Below are positions 6,818-11,889 of a stretch of 11,889 bases of DNA, one piece after another. A model generated the notes under the pieces. The model was not told where the DNA came from. It was given only the letters and a program-made list of their open reading frames with translations, and did not search any database. This stretch comes from DASQVO01 sp035640715 (lineage in GTDB: Bacteria; Actinomycetota; Actinomycetes; Streptosporangiales; Streptosporangiaceae): the NCBI GenBank assembly GCA_035640715.1, contig DASQVO010000465.1:1-11889 (forward strand), written 5' to 3'. A program made the position numbers and the translations under genes. The stretch's first letter is position 1, and every line of letters begins with the position of its first letter.

Positions 6818-7459
6818 TCACGCGACCACGCCGGGATCGAGTACCCCGGGCTGCTCGAAGAACACGTGCACCAGCTCCCACAGCACGTGGTACGTGGTGA
6901 CCTGCAGTTCCTTGACGATCCGCGGATCGGCGGACGGCGCGATCAGGAGGTGATCAACGGCCGGGCTGGCCGCGATGGCGCCGCCGTCACCGCCGGCGAG
7001 CGCGATCGTCAGCAGGCCGAGGTCCTTGGCCGCCACGAGCCCCGCGAGCACGCTTTCGCAGTTACCGTCGGCGGAAATGCCGAGCGCGATGTCCTCGGGC
7101 GCCGCGAGGAAGCGGATCTGGTGCGCGAAGATCACGGCCATGCCCTCCCTCGCCGCTATCCCGGTCACCGTCGCCACGTCCGTGGTCAGCGAGATAGCCG
7201 GGAGCGCGCGCTTGCCGACGATCACGGGATGCACGAACTCCACCGCGACATGCTGCGCGTCGGTGCTCGGGCCGCCGGTGCCGAAGACGACGAGCTTGCC
7301 TCCCCGGTGGAAGCGGACCGCCATGGCGTGGCACGCCTCGGCGACCGCGCCGGCCTGATCGGCGAGGCCGCGCGCTGGCGTGGTCCGCCGCCCGAACGCC
7401 GCGGCCGCGTGATCGCCGCCGCCTGCCGCCCGGGCCGCTGGCACACCTGGCCCGGTCAT
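6818..7459 (-). CDS. SIS-domain protein 2, GmhA-like paralogue
   Basis: A 213-residue SIS-fold paralogue of the protein at 5784-6524; shared landmarks are GGKLVVFGTGGPSTDAQHVA, PAISLTTDVATVTGIA, LAGGDGGAIA and a near-identical C-terminal stretch TYHVLWELV. The phosphate-binding motifs are degraded: GNGGS is GTGGP and STSGNS is SADGNC. The metal-ligand positions of GmhA read His, Glu, Lys, His, so the two ligands lost in SIS-1 are kept here and the Gln kept there is lost. Start ATG at 7459 overlaps the yceI-like stop (ATGA). The first ~30 residues are Ala/Gly-rich and poorly conserved. Enzymatic activity looks unlikely alone; a hetero-oligomer with SIS-1 is a possible inference. A 57-bp gap with no clear terminator separates it from the next gene. 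Confidence 0.86.
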   Translation of the reverse strand: MTGPGVPAARAAGGGDHAAAAFGRRTTPARGLADQAGAVAEACHAMAVRFHRGGKLVVFGTGGPSTDAQHVAVEFVHPVIVGKRALPAISLTTDVATVTGIAAREGMAVIFAHQIRFLAAPEDIALGISADGNCESVLAGLVAAKDLGLLTIALAGGDGGAIAASPAVDHLLIAPSADPRIVKELQVTTYHVLWELVHVFFEQPGVLDPGVVA

Positions 7460-8031
7460 GGCTGACCACCCGGTGGACCCTCCGCACCGGACAGGTCCAC
7501 GTCGGCCTCGACGTCAACGTCGTCGCGCAATTTCAGCGCGCCGAACATGCCCGAGTATGGCTTGATCCCGAACTCGGACTGAGTGACCGTGGCGGTCGCG
7601 CGATAGTGGTCGTCGCCGAGCTTGCGGACCTGCAGGCGTATCGGGCGTTCCTGGCCATGCAGGGTAAGCGTGCCGCTGATCGCGCCGCCGTCGGCGCTGT
7701 CCGGCTCGAACGTCTCCGCGACGAATGTGGCCTCCGGATAGCGGTCGGCCGCTAGCTGCTTGCGCGCCGTCGCCACGATCTCGTGCCGGTCCCGGTCGCT
7801 CAACGGCTTTATGCCGCCGCTGCCTTCCCGGACGACCAGCGACCCGATATCGATGTGCACCTCAAGGCGAGACGTGGCGATGTCATCACCGCGGTCCAGC
7901 TCACCGGACCAGCTGGTGATCTCGATCGTCAGGTCATGCCCGGCCTGAGCCGCCAGCCCGCTGCGGTACGTGCGCAGTGTGAGCCGGCCGCTGTCCGGGC
8001 CGAGCCGGTGGCGCCTTTGGTTAGCCGCCAT
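7456..8031 (-). CDS. YceI-family lipocalin-like protein, cytoplasmic form
   Basis: YceI proteins form a small beta-barrel that in known members binds polyisoprenoid lipids, usually after export. Family features are the opening RLTLRTYRSGLAAQAGHDLTIEI, GTLTLHGQERPIRLQV and the closing QSEFGIKPYSGMFGALKLRDDVDVEADVDL. With the ATG at 8031 the product has 191 residues and no signal peptide, so it should stay in the cytoplasm. An in-frame GTG at 8049 would add six residues, but it lies inside a putative operator and has no ribosome site. The ATG also has a weak site. It is the first gene of the string leading to hypB and overlaps SIS-2 by four bases. Given a soluble hydrogenase that must reach quinone, a role in handling an isoprenoid or quinone is tempting but unproven. 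Confidence 0.85.
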   Translation of the reverse strand: MAANQRRHRLGPDSGRLTLRTYRSGLAAQAGHDLTIEITSWSGELDRGDDIATSRLEVHIDIGSLVVREGSGGIKPLSDRDRHEIVATARKQLAADRYPEATFVAETFEPDSADGGAISGTLTLHGQERPIRLQVRKLGDDHYRATATVTQSEFGIKPYSGMFGALKLRDDVDVEADVDLSGAEGPPGGQP

Positions 8032-8043
8032 AACAGCACCGTA

Positions 8044-8054
8044 GGACACTTGTG
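8044..8054. promoter_or_regulatory. GGACACTTGTG motif upstream of the yceI-like gene
   Basis: This 11-mer ends 13 bases before the ATG at 8031 and recurs exactly at 9094-9104 upstream of hhyS, where it is part of a palindrome. Here the right arm is imperfect: GGACAC is followed further on by GTGACGTCC (8057-8065). It could be a binding site for a regulator shared by the two arms of the locus. Seen directly; function inferred. Confidence 0.4.
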
Positions 8055-8155
8055 GGGTGACGTCCAGTGCTGACCCGGACAGTTATGGCCAGAGTCGCCA
8101 AAGGGGCACGGCGTTGCCTGGACTGAGGAGCGAGGAACGAGCGACGAGGGAAGGC

Positions 8156-8171
8156 GGCGCGCCAAAGCGCC
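8156..8171 (-). terminator. Possible hairpin downstream of the HTH regulator
   Basis: GGCGC-GCCAAA-GCGCC can fold into a 5-bp stem with a 6-nt loop, 23 bases after the regulator stop. No T-run follows on the minus strand, so termination is only possible, and read-through into the yceI-like gene (163-bp gap between the genes) cannot be excluded. The rest of the gap is purine-rich on the plus strand (8126-8150) with no other recognised element. Confidence 0.3.
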
Positions 8172-8194
8172 CCGGAGGCGAGAAGACAACACCG

Positions 8195-8788
8195 CTATGG
8201 CAGCGGTATCTCGCCGAAGACTTCCTGGATGCGCCGCAGGTCCCGGAGCCGGGGCTCGGTGGCGCCGCCGACCCACCGGCTGACCGTCTTGACCGACACG
8301 CCGAGCAGGCGAGCCGCCGCCTCCTGGGTCAGGCCCTCCCTGCGCAGCGCGACGGACATCCACTCGGCGAAGCTGGCGGGATGTCCAGGCCGGCCGAGTT
8401 GCACCGGGACGCCCCCGGGACTCGGCGGGGCGACCGCGGGTGCCGTGCCGTCAGCGCCCGCGTCCGGCTTGGCGGCGGCTCCGCCCATCGCCGACGGCTG
8501 GACCTGATTATCCGAATGGAGGACGTCGACCTCGACGTGCTCCGGGAAGATACGGAACGCTACCTGGATCGACCCGGTTGGGCCCGCCGCGTCGAGCAGG
8601 GCACGGAAGACGGTCTCCCCGACCTCGCGGTTCCCCTCCTCGGTGAGCGGCGATTCCGCCAGGCACCGGCGGACGAAATCCCGTATGTCCGGGATTGAGG
8701 ACGGCCGGGCGGGAAAGACCTGGAACAGGACCACGACAGGCGCGACCTCGATCGGTTCCCTCCCGGAACCGTCGACGGGCTCAGCCAC
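8195..8788 (-). CDS. Helix-turn-helix regulator with an N-terminal sensor-like domain
   Basis: A 197-residue probable DNA-binding regulator. The C-terminal part (about 140-190) is a clear XRE/Cro-type helix-turn-helix: LRREGLTQEAAARLLGVSVK then TVSRWVGGATEPRLRDLRRI. Residues 15-92 (ARPSSIPDIRDFVRRCL, ETVFRALLDAAG, HVEVDVLHSD) resemble the start of RsbW-like histidine-kinase-fold ATPases, but the N-box Asn is missing and no G-boxes follow, so ATP binding is doubtful. A Pro/Ala/Gly linker (100-135) joins the parts. The GTG start at 8788 has a strong GGAGGAGAG ribosome site. It is divergent from hhyS across a 619-bp control region and upstream of the maturation arm in the same direction, a natural position for a regulator of both. 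No signal peptide or membrane segment. Confidence 0.82.
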   Translation of the reverse strand: MAEPVDGSGREPIEVAPVVVLFQVFPARPSSIPDIRDFVRRCLAESPLTEEGNREVGETVFRALLDAAGPTGSIQVAFRIFPEHVEVDVLHSDNQVQPSAMGGAAAKPDAGADGTAPAVAPPSPGGVPVQLGRPGHPASFAEWMSVALRREGLTQEAAARLLGVSVKTVSRWVGGATEPRLRDLRRIQEVFGEIPLP

Positions 8789-9081
8789 CGGATCTCTCCT
8801 CCAGCCGTCCGCGGCGCCTTGCCCGAAAGACCGCGTTATCCGGCGAACCCGCCGTGGTTGCTGCCGTCACCACCTGCACAGTGCTCCATGGATGCTCGCA
8901 CGGGCCCAGCGGCCTGCGCTCGCTCGCCGGTTCTGATCAACGCTCGCGGTCCGGCATGACACGCGTTCTGGGCTTCTATCAGGCTATTCCATCTGCGAGC
9001 GGGCACAAAGCCGCACGACGGCCGAACCTGTCCAGGCCGCTCCGCTGGGGCACCGGCCGGGGACGGACAGTGCATGTCATA

Positions 9082-9096
9082 TCCCCCGGAGGGGGA
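9082..9096. repeat. Perfect inverted repeat TCCCCC-GGA-GGGGGA
   Basis: A 6-bp perfect inverted repeat around a 3-bp centre, abutting and sharing its last three bases with the palindrome at 9094-9107. It may be a second protein-binding site or a DNA hairpin. It has no T-run, so it is not a likely terminator. Confidence 0.5.
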
Positions 9097-9107
9097 CACT
9101 TGTGTCC
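9094..9107. promoter_or_regulatory. Palindromic operator candidate GGACACTTGTGTCC
   Basis: Perfect 6-bp arms (GGACAC and GTGTCC) separated by TT. Its centre is about 61 bases upstream of the transcription start predicted from the 9128-9156 promoter, the typical distance for a class I activator. The first 11 bases recur exactly at 8044-8054 before the yceI-like gene. Binding protein unknown; the neighbouring helix-turn-helix protein is the obvious candidate. Confidence 0.5.
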
Positions 9108-9127
9108 AGCAAACTGTCAATTCAGTC

Positions 9128-9156
9128 TTGTGACGTGGATTACACAGGTTTAGCAT
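9128..9156 (+). promoter_or_regulatory. Candidate sigma-70-type promoter for hhySL
   Basis: TTGTGA (9128-9133) and TAGCAT (9151-9156) are separated by 17 bp, and each matches four of six bases of the TTGACA/TATAAT consensus. The segment is AT-rich against its surroundings. The start site would fall near 9161-9163, giving an hhyS leader of about 245 nt, or a leaderless start for the small ORF at 9161. Confidence 0.45.
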
Positions 9157-9160
9157 GGCG

Positions 9161-9208
9161 ATGTCTGCGCACCACGAAGGGGTGTCTGCGCACCACGAAG
9201 GCGAGTAA
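9161..9208 (+). CDS. Putative 15-residue His-rich leader peptide (tandem repeat ORF)
   Basis: ATG at 9161 opens a 15-codon frame ending in TAA at 9206-9208, reading MSAHHEGVSAHHEGE. Two heptad units, SAHHEG plus a linking residue, are encoded by exact 19-bp copies 21 bp apart. An in-frame ATG at 9155 would add Met-Ala. The predicted transcription start lies at or within a base or two of the 9161 ATG, so translation could be leaderless, which is common in actinobacteria. No good ribosome site is visible. It lies about 200 bases before hhyS. A His/Glu-rich leader could sense nickel or ribosome stalling, but it may equally be a non-translated operator repeat. Not recognised from any known family. 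Confidence 0.3.
   Translation: MSAHHEGVSAHHEGE
9162..9201 (+). repeat. Two exact 19-bp direct repeats, 21-bp period
   Basis: Copies of tgtctgcgcaccacgaagg lie at 9162-9180 and 9183-9201, separated by GG. A 21-bp period equals two helical turns and also seven codons. A weak partial match (tatctgcgcg) lies at 9232-9241. They begin at the predicted transcription start, where a repressor would act. Confidence 0.85.
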
Positions 9209-9320
9209 CGCCATGGTCATCTGCACGGATGTATCTGCGCGTCCCGCAGCGGAAACCGCGAGCCCGCCGGTGGCCGAGTGCGGGCCATCACGCGCGTACA
9301 CGTCAGCCCGGCAGATGTCC

Positions 9321-9344
9321 CCCGGGCCCGGGGCACGGCCCGGG
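9321..9344 (+). promoter_or_regulatory. GC-rich hairpin in the hhyS leader
   Basis: CCCGGGCC (9321-9328) and GGCCCGGG (9337-9344) form a perfect 8-bp stem with an 8-nt loop. An overlapping perfect 14-bp palindrome, CCCCGGGCCCGGGG at 9320-9333, offers an alternative fold. It ends 46 bases before the hhyS ribosome site. No T-run follows, so it is more likely an mRNA-stability or translation-control element than a terminator. Confidence 0.4.
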
Positions 9345-9407
9345 CAGAGCGGGCGCGTAAGCGTCCCGGATGCCAGCTAATCCGCAACGCGAGGAGGTGG
9401 CCTCGCC

Positions 9408-10478
9408 ATGGCCACAGACACACAGGCCAGCGCAGCGCAGCCGGAAACTGCCGAGCCGGTCGTTCACATCCTCTGGATCAACGCCGGTCTCAGCTGCGAC
9501 GGGGACTCGGTGGCGCTGACGGCGGCCACGCAGCCCAGCATCGAGGAGATCGTGCTCGGCGCCCTGCCCGGGCTGCCGAAGATCGCCGTGCACTGGCCGC
9601 TGATCGACTTCGAGTCCGGCCCCCAGCAGGGCGCGGACACCTTCATCGAGTGGTGGCACAAGGCCGATCGCGGCGAGCTTGACCCCTTCGTCCTGGTCAT
9701 CGAGGGCTCGATCCCGAACGAGGCGATCAAGAAGGAAGGCTACTGGTGCGGCTTCGGCAACAACCCCGAGACCGGCCAGCCGATGACCACCAGTGAATGG
9801 CTGGACCGCCTGGCGCCCAAGGCGACAGCCGTTCTCGCCGCCGGCACCTGCGCGACCTACGGCGGCATCCACGCCATGGCCGGCAACCCGACGGGCGCGA
9901 TGGGCGTGCCTGACTACCTCGGCTGGGACTGGCGGTCCAAGGCGGGGCTGCCGATCGTCTGCGTTCCCGGCTGCCCGATTCACCCGGACAACCTGTCCGA
10001 GACCATCCTCTACCTGCTCTACCAGGTGGCCGGCCAGGCGCCGATGATCCCGCTGGATGAGGCGCTCCGGCCGACCTGGCTGTTCGGGGCCACGGTGCAC
10101 GAGGGCTGCGACCGGGCCGGCTACTACGAGCAGGGCGATTTCGCCACCGAGTACGGGTCGGCCAAGTGCCTGGTCAAGCTCGGCTGCTGGGGGCCGGTGG
10201 TCAAGTGCAACGTGCCGAAGCGCGGCTGGATCAACGGCGTGGGCGGATGCCCGAATGTCGGCGGGATCTGCATCGCGTGCACCATGCCCGGCTTCCCGGA
10301 CAAGTTCATGCCGTTCATGGACGAGCCGCCGGGATCCAAGGTCTCGACCACCGCGAGCAGCATGTACGGGACGGTCATCCGCACGCTCCGCGGCTTCACC
10401 GCGAAGACCGCCGACGAGGAGCCGAAGTGGCGCAAGAAGAGCTCCGAGCTCCTGACCGGCTACAAGGAAACCTGGTGA
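9408..10478 (+). CDS. hhyS: Group 1h [NiFe]-hydrogenase small subunit
   Basis: The small subunit carries three Fe-S clusters that pass electrons from the active site. The ATG at 9408 follows GAGGAGGTGG by 7 bases; length 356. There is no Tat signal (no N-terminal RRxFxK), so the enzyme is cytoplasmic. The opening motif LSCDGDSVALTAATQPSIEEI is diagnostic of group 1h: Cys30 is followed by Asp33 where other hydrogenases have CxxC, giving a 3Cys-1Asp proximal cluster with Cys148 (GTCATYGG) and Cys189 (PGCPIHPDN). Distal-cluster ligands are His231, Cys234, Cys254 and Cys260. Medial-cluster ligands are Cys267, Cys288 and Cys291, with an extra Cys281 nearby. There is no C-terminal membrane helix. 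It is followed by hhyL after 43 bases. In this family the enzyme oxidises H2 at atmospheric levels and tolerates oxygen. Confidence 0.96.
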   Translation: MATDTQASAAQPETAEPVVHILWINAGLSCDGDSVALTAATQPSIEEIVLGALPGLPKIAVHWPLIDFESGPQQGADTFIEWWHKADRGELDPFVLVIEGSIPNEAIKKEGYWCGFGNNPETGQPMTTSEWLDRLAPKATAVLAAGTCATYGGIHAMAGNPTGAMGVPDYLGWDWRSKAGLPIVCVPGCPIHPDNLSETILYLLYQVAGQAPMIPLDEALRPTWLFGATVHEGCDRAGYYEQGDFATEYGSAKCLVKLGCWGPVVKCNVPKRGWINGVGGCPNVGGICIACTMPGFPDKFMPFMDEPPGSKVSTTASSMYGTVIRTLRGFTAKTADEEPKWRKKSSELLTGYKETW

Positions 10479-10521
10479 CGCCGGCCGGCAGGTGGCGCCC
10501 GTTCAAGGGAAGGGATCAGCG

Positions 10522-11889
10522 ATGACAACGGCCGAAGACACCGGCGTCGTGGAGATGGCCTGGGATCCGATCACGAGAATCGTGGGCAGCCTGGGCATCT
10601 ATACCAAGGTCGACTTCAAGCAGAAGCGGGTCATCGAGTGCCACAGCACGTCATCGATCTTCCGCGGATACAGCATCTTCATGAAGGGCAAGGACCCGCG
10701 CGACGCTCACTTCATCACCAGCCGGATCTGCGGCATCTGCGGCGACAACCACGCGACCTGCTCTGTCTACAACCAGAACATGGCCTACGGCGTCCGTCCG
10801 CCGCACCTGGGCGAATGGATCATCAACCTGGGCGAGTCCGCCGAGTACATGTTCGACCACAACATCTTCCAGGAGAACCTGGTCGGGGTCGACTTCTGCG
10901 AGAAGATGGTCAGTGAGACCAACCCCGGCGTGCTGGAGCAGGCCAACCGCACGGAGGCGCCGCACGCCGCGGACCACGGCTACCGGACCATCGGCGACAT
11001 CATGCGGTCGCTGAACCCGCTCGAGGGCGAGTTCTACCGGGAGGCACTCCAGGTCAGCAGGACCACCAGGGAGATGTTCTGCCTCATGGAGGGGCGCCAC
11101 GTGCACCCCTCGACCCTGTACCCGGGCGGCGTGGGCACGACCGCCACGGTGCAGCTGTTCACCGACTACCTGACCCGGCTGATGCGCTACGTCGAGTTCA
11201 TGAAGCGGGTCGTCCCGATGCACGACGACCTGTTCAACTTCTTCTACGAGGCGCTGCCGGGGTATGAGGAGGTCGGCCGGCGCCGCGCGGACATTATCTG
11301 CTGGGGCAGCCTGAACGACCCGGAGTATTGCGACTTCCGGTACGAGAACATGACGAACTGGGGCCGGAAGATGTTCGTCACTCCCGGCGTGATCCGGGAC
11401 GGCCAGCTCCTCACCAACGACCTGGTCGACATCAACCTGGGCATCCGCATCCTGCTCGGCAGCTCCTACTACGAGGACTGGGCAGACCAGGAGATGTTCG
11501 TCACCCGGGATCCGCTCGGGAACCCGGTGGACCGCAGGCACCCGTGGAACCAGCACACGATCCCCCGGCCGGCCAAGCGCGACTTCGAGGGCAAGTACAG
11601 CTGGGTCATGTCACCCAGGTGGTTCGACGGCACCAATTATCTCGCGGCCGACACGGGCGGCGGCCCGATCGCCCGGCTGTGGGCGACCGCCCTGGGCAAC
11701 CTGGTCGACTTCGGCTACGTCAAGTCCACCGGCAACAGCGTGCTGATTAACCTGCCGCGGACGGCGACCAAGCCGGAGGTCACGTTCGAATGGAAGATCC
11801 CGACCGATAAGTCGGGTGCGCCGCTGTCCAACGCGATCGAGCGCGACCGGGCCCGGACCTACTTCCAGGCCTACTCCGCGGCGTCCGCG
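10522..11889 (+). CDS. hhyL: Group 1h [NiFe]-hydrogenase large subunit, 3' end outside window
   Basis: The large subunit holds the Ni-Fe centre that splits H2. The ATG at 10522 follows a GGGAAGGG ribosome site; 456 codons are visible to the window edge with no stop. The L1 motif TSRICGICGDNHATCS (residues 66-81) gives the nickel ligands Cys70 and Cys73 and the conserved His77, in the extended form typical of group 1h. Other matching segments are GRHVHPSTLYPGGV near 195-208 and SPRWFDGTNYLAADTGGGP near 369-387. The C-terminal L2 motif (DPCxxC) and the peptide cut by the maturation protease lie outside the window. It is co-transcribed with hhyS, 43 bases downstream. All visible residues look functional. 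Confidence 0.96.
   Translation, partial: MTTAEDTGVVEMAWDPITRIVGSLGIYTKVDFKQKRVIECHSTSSIFRGYSIFMKGKDPRDAHFITSRICGICGDNHATCSVYNQNMAYGVRPPHLGEWIINLGESAEYMFDHNIFQENLVGVDFCEKMVSETNPGVLEQANRTEAPHAADHGYRTIGDIMRSLNPLEGEFYREALQVSRTTREMFCLMEGRHVHPSTLYPGGVGTTATVQLFTDYLTRLMRYVEFMKRVVPMHDDLFNFFYEALPGYEEVGRRRADIICWGSLNDPEYCDFRYENMTNWGRKMFVTPGVIRDGQLLTNDLVDINLGIRILLGSSYYEDWADQEMFVTRDPLGNPVDRRHPWNQHTIPRPAKRDFEGKYSWVMSPRWFDGTNYLAADTGGGPIARLWATALGNLVDFGYVKSTGNSVLINLPRTATKPEVTFEWKIPTDKSGAPLSNAIERDRARTYFQAYSAASA

Larger units (their letters stand above)
8789..9407. other. 619-bp divergent control region between the regulator and hhyS
   Basis: No convincing long gene is present. The left half (about 8806-9060) shows nothing clear beyond a possible GATAAC -10 hexamer on the minus strand (8835-8840), without a good -35 box, that could serve the regulator. 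The right half holds, in order, a C/G inverted repeat (9082-9096), a palindrome (9094-9107), a candidate sigma-70-type promoter (9128-9156), a tandem repeat that reads as a small ORF (9161-9208), and a GC hairpin (9321-9344), followed by the hhyS ribosome site GAGGAGGTGG at 9391-9400. Confidence 0.7.

Noticed and set aside
8126..8150. Purine-rich stretch with repeated gagcga words
   Set aside because: Short and imperfect; similar low-complexity stretches are frequent between genes in GC-rich actinobacteria.
9115..9120. Perfect TTGACA on the minus strand as a regulator promoter
   Set aside because: No -10 hexamer lies 16-18 bp away; the nearest TATGAC is 33 bp off, and the regulator start is over 300 bp away.
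8836..9156. 106-codon frame on the minus strand in the control region
   Set aside because: No ribosome site, no recognisable motif, mixed composition, and it covers the promoter and palindrome.
9160..9241. Tandem repeats as a CRISPR array
   Set aside because: Only two exact copies with a 2-bp gap and no spacers.
9102..9380. 92-codon frame on the plus strand before hhyS
   Set aside because: Composition is not protein-like (Thr/Ser/Arg runs from the repeats), it has no ribosome site, and it overlaps promoter elements.

Overview
The window is GC-rich DNA with strong third-position GC bias, GTG starts, GGAGG-type ribosome sites and many ATGA stop/start overlaps. This fits a filamentous-type actinobacterium. 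Genus cannot be assigned from sequence alone. It holds most of a [NiFe]-hydrogenase locus of the actinobacterial high-affinity type (group 1h, Hhy): structural genes at the right edge, an almost complete maturation set, and an accessory set of unassigned function.

Layout. (1) 2-745 (+): 3' end of hypF, carrying an in-frame 18-bp minisatellite. (2) 825-1317 (+): a Phd/YefM-like antitoxin and a RelE-like toxin that appears frameshifted; its stop codon overlaps the stop of the convergent hypB. (3) 1314-8031 (-): one compact gene string, read right to left: yceI-like, SIS-2, HypC-like, SIS-1, maturation protease, hypC, hypD, hypE, hypA, hypB. Most junctions are ATGA overlaps or gaps of a few bases. 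(4) 8195-8788 (-): a helix-turn-helix regulator at the head of this arm. (5) 8789-9407: a 619-bp divergent control region with a candidate promoter, a palindrome, a tandem 21-bp repeat that reads as a 15-residue His-rich leader peptide, and a GC hairpin. (6) 9408-11889 (+): hhyS, and hhyL running off the window.

How it works together. HypF and HypE make the CN ligands; HypC and HypD assemble Fe(CN)2CO; HypA and HypB insert nickel; the protease then trims the large subunit. HhyS lacks a Tat signal and has the Cys-x-x-Asp proximal-cluster signature of group 1h, so the enzyme should stay cytoplasmic and feed electrons from (probably atmospheric) H2 into respiration. The least understood part is the co-transcribed accessory block: a YceI-like lipocalin without export signal, a second HypC-like protein lacking the catalytic Met-Cys N-terminus, and two SIS-fold paralogues that have lost different halves of the GmhA metal site. 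That block and the hhyS leader are the most promising places for undescribed biology.
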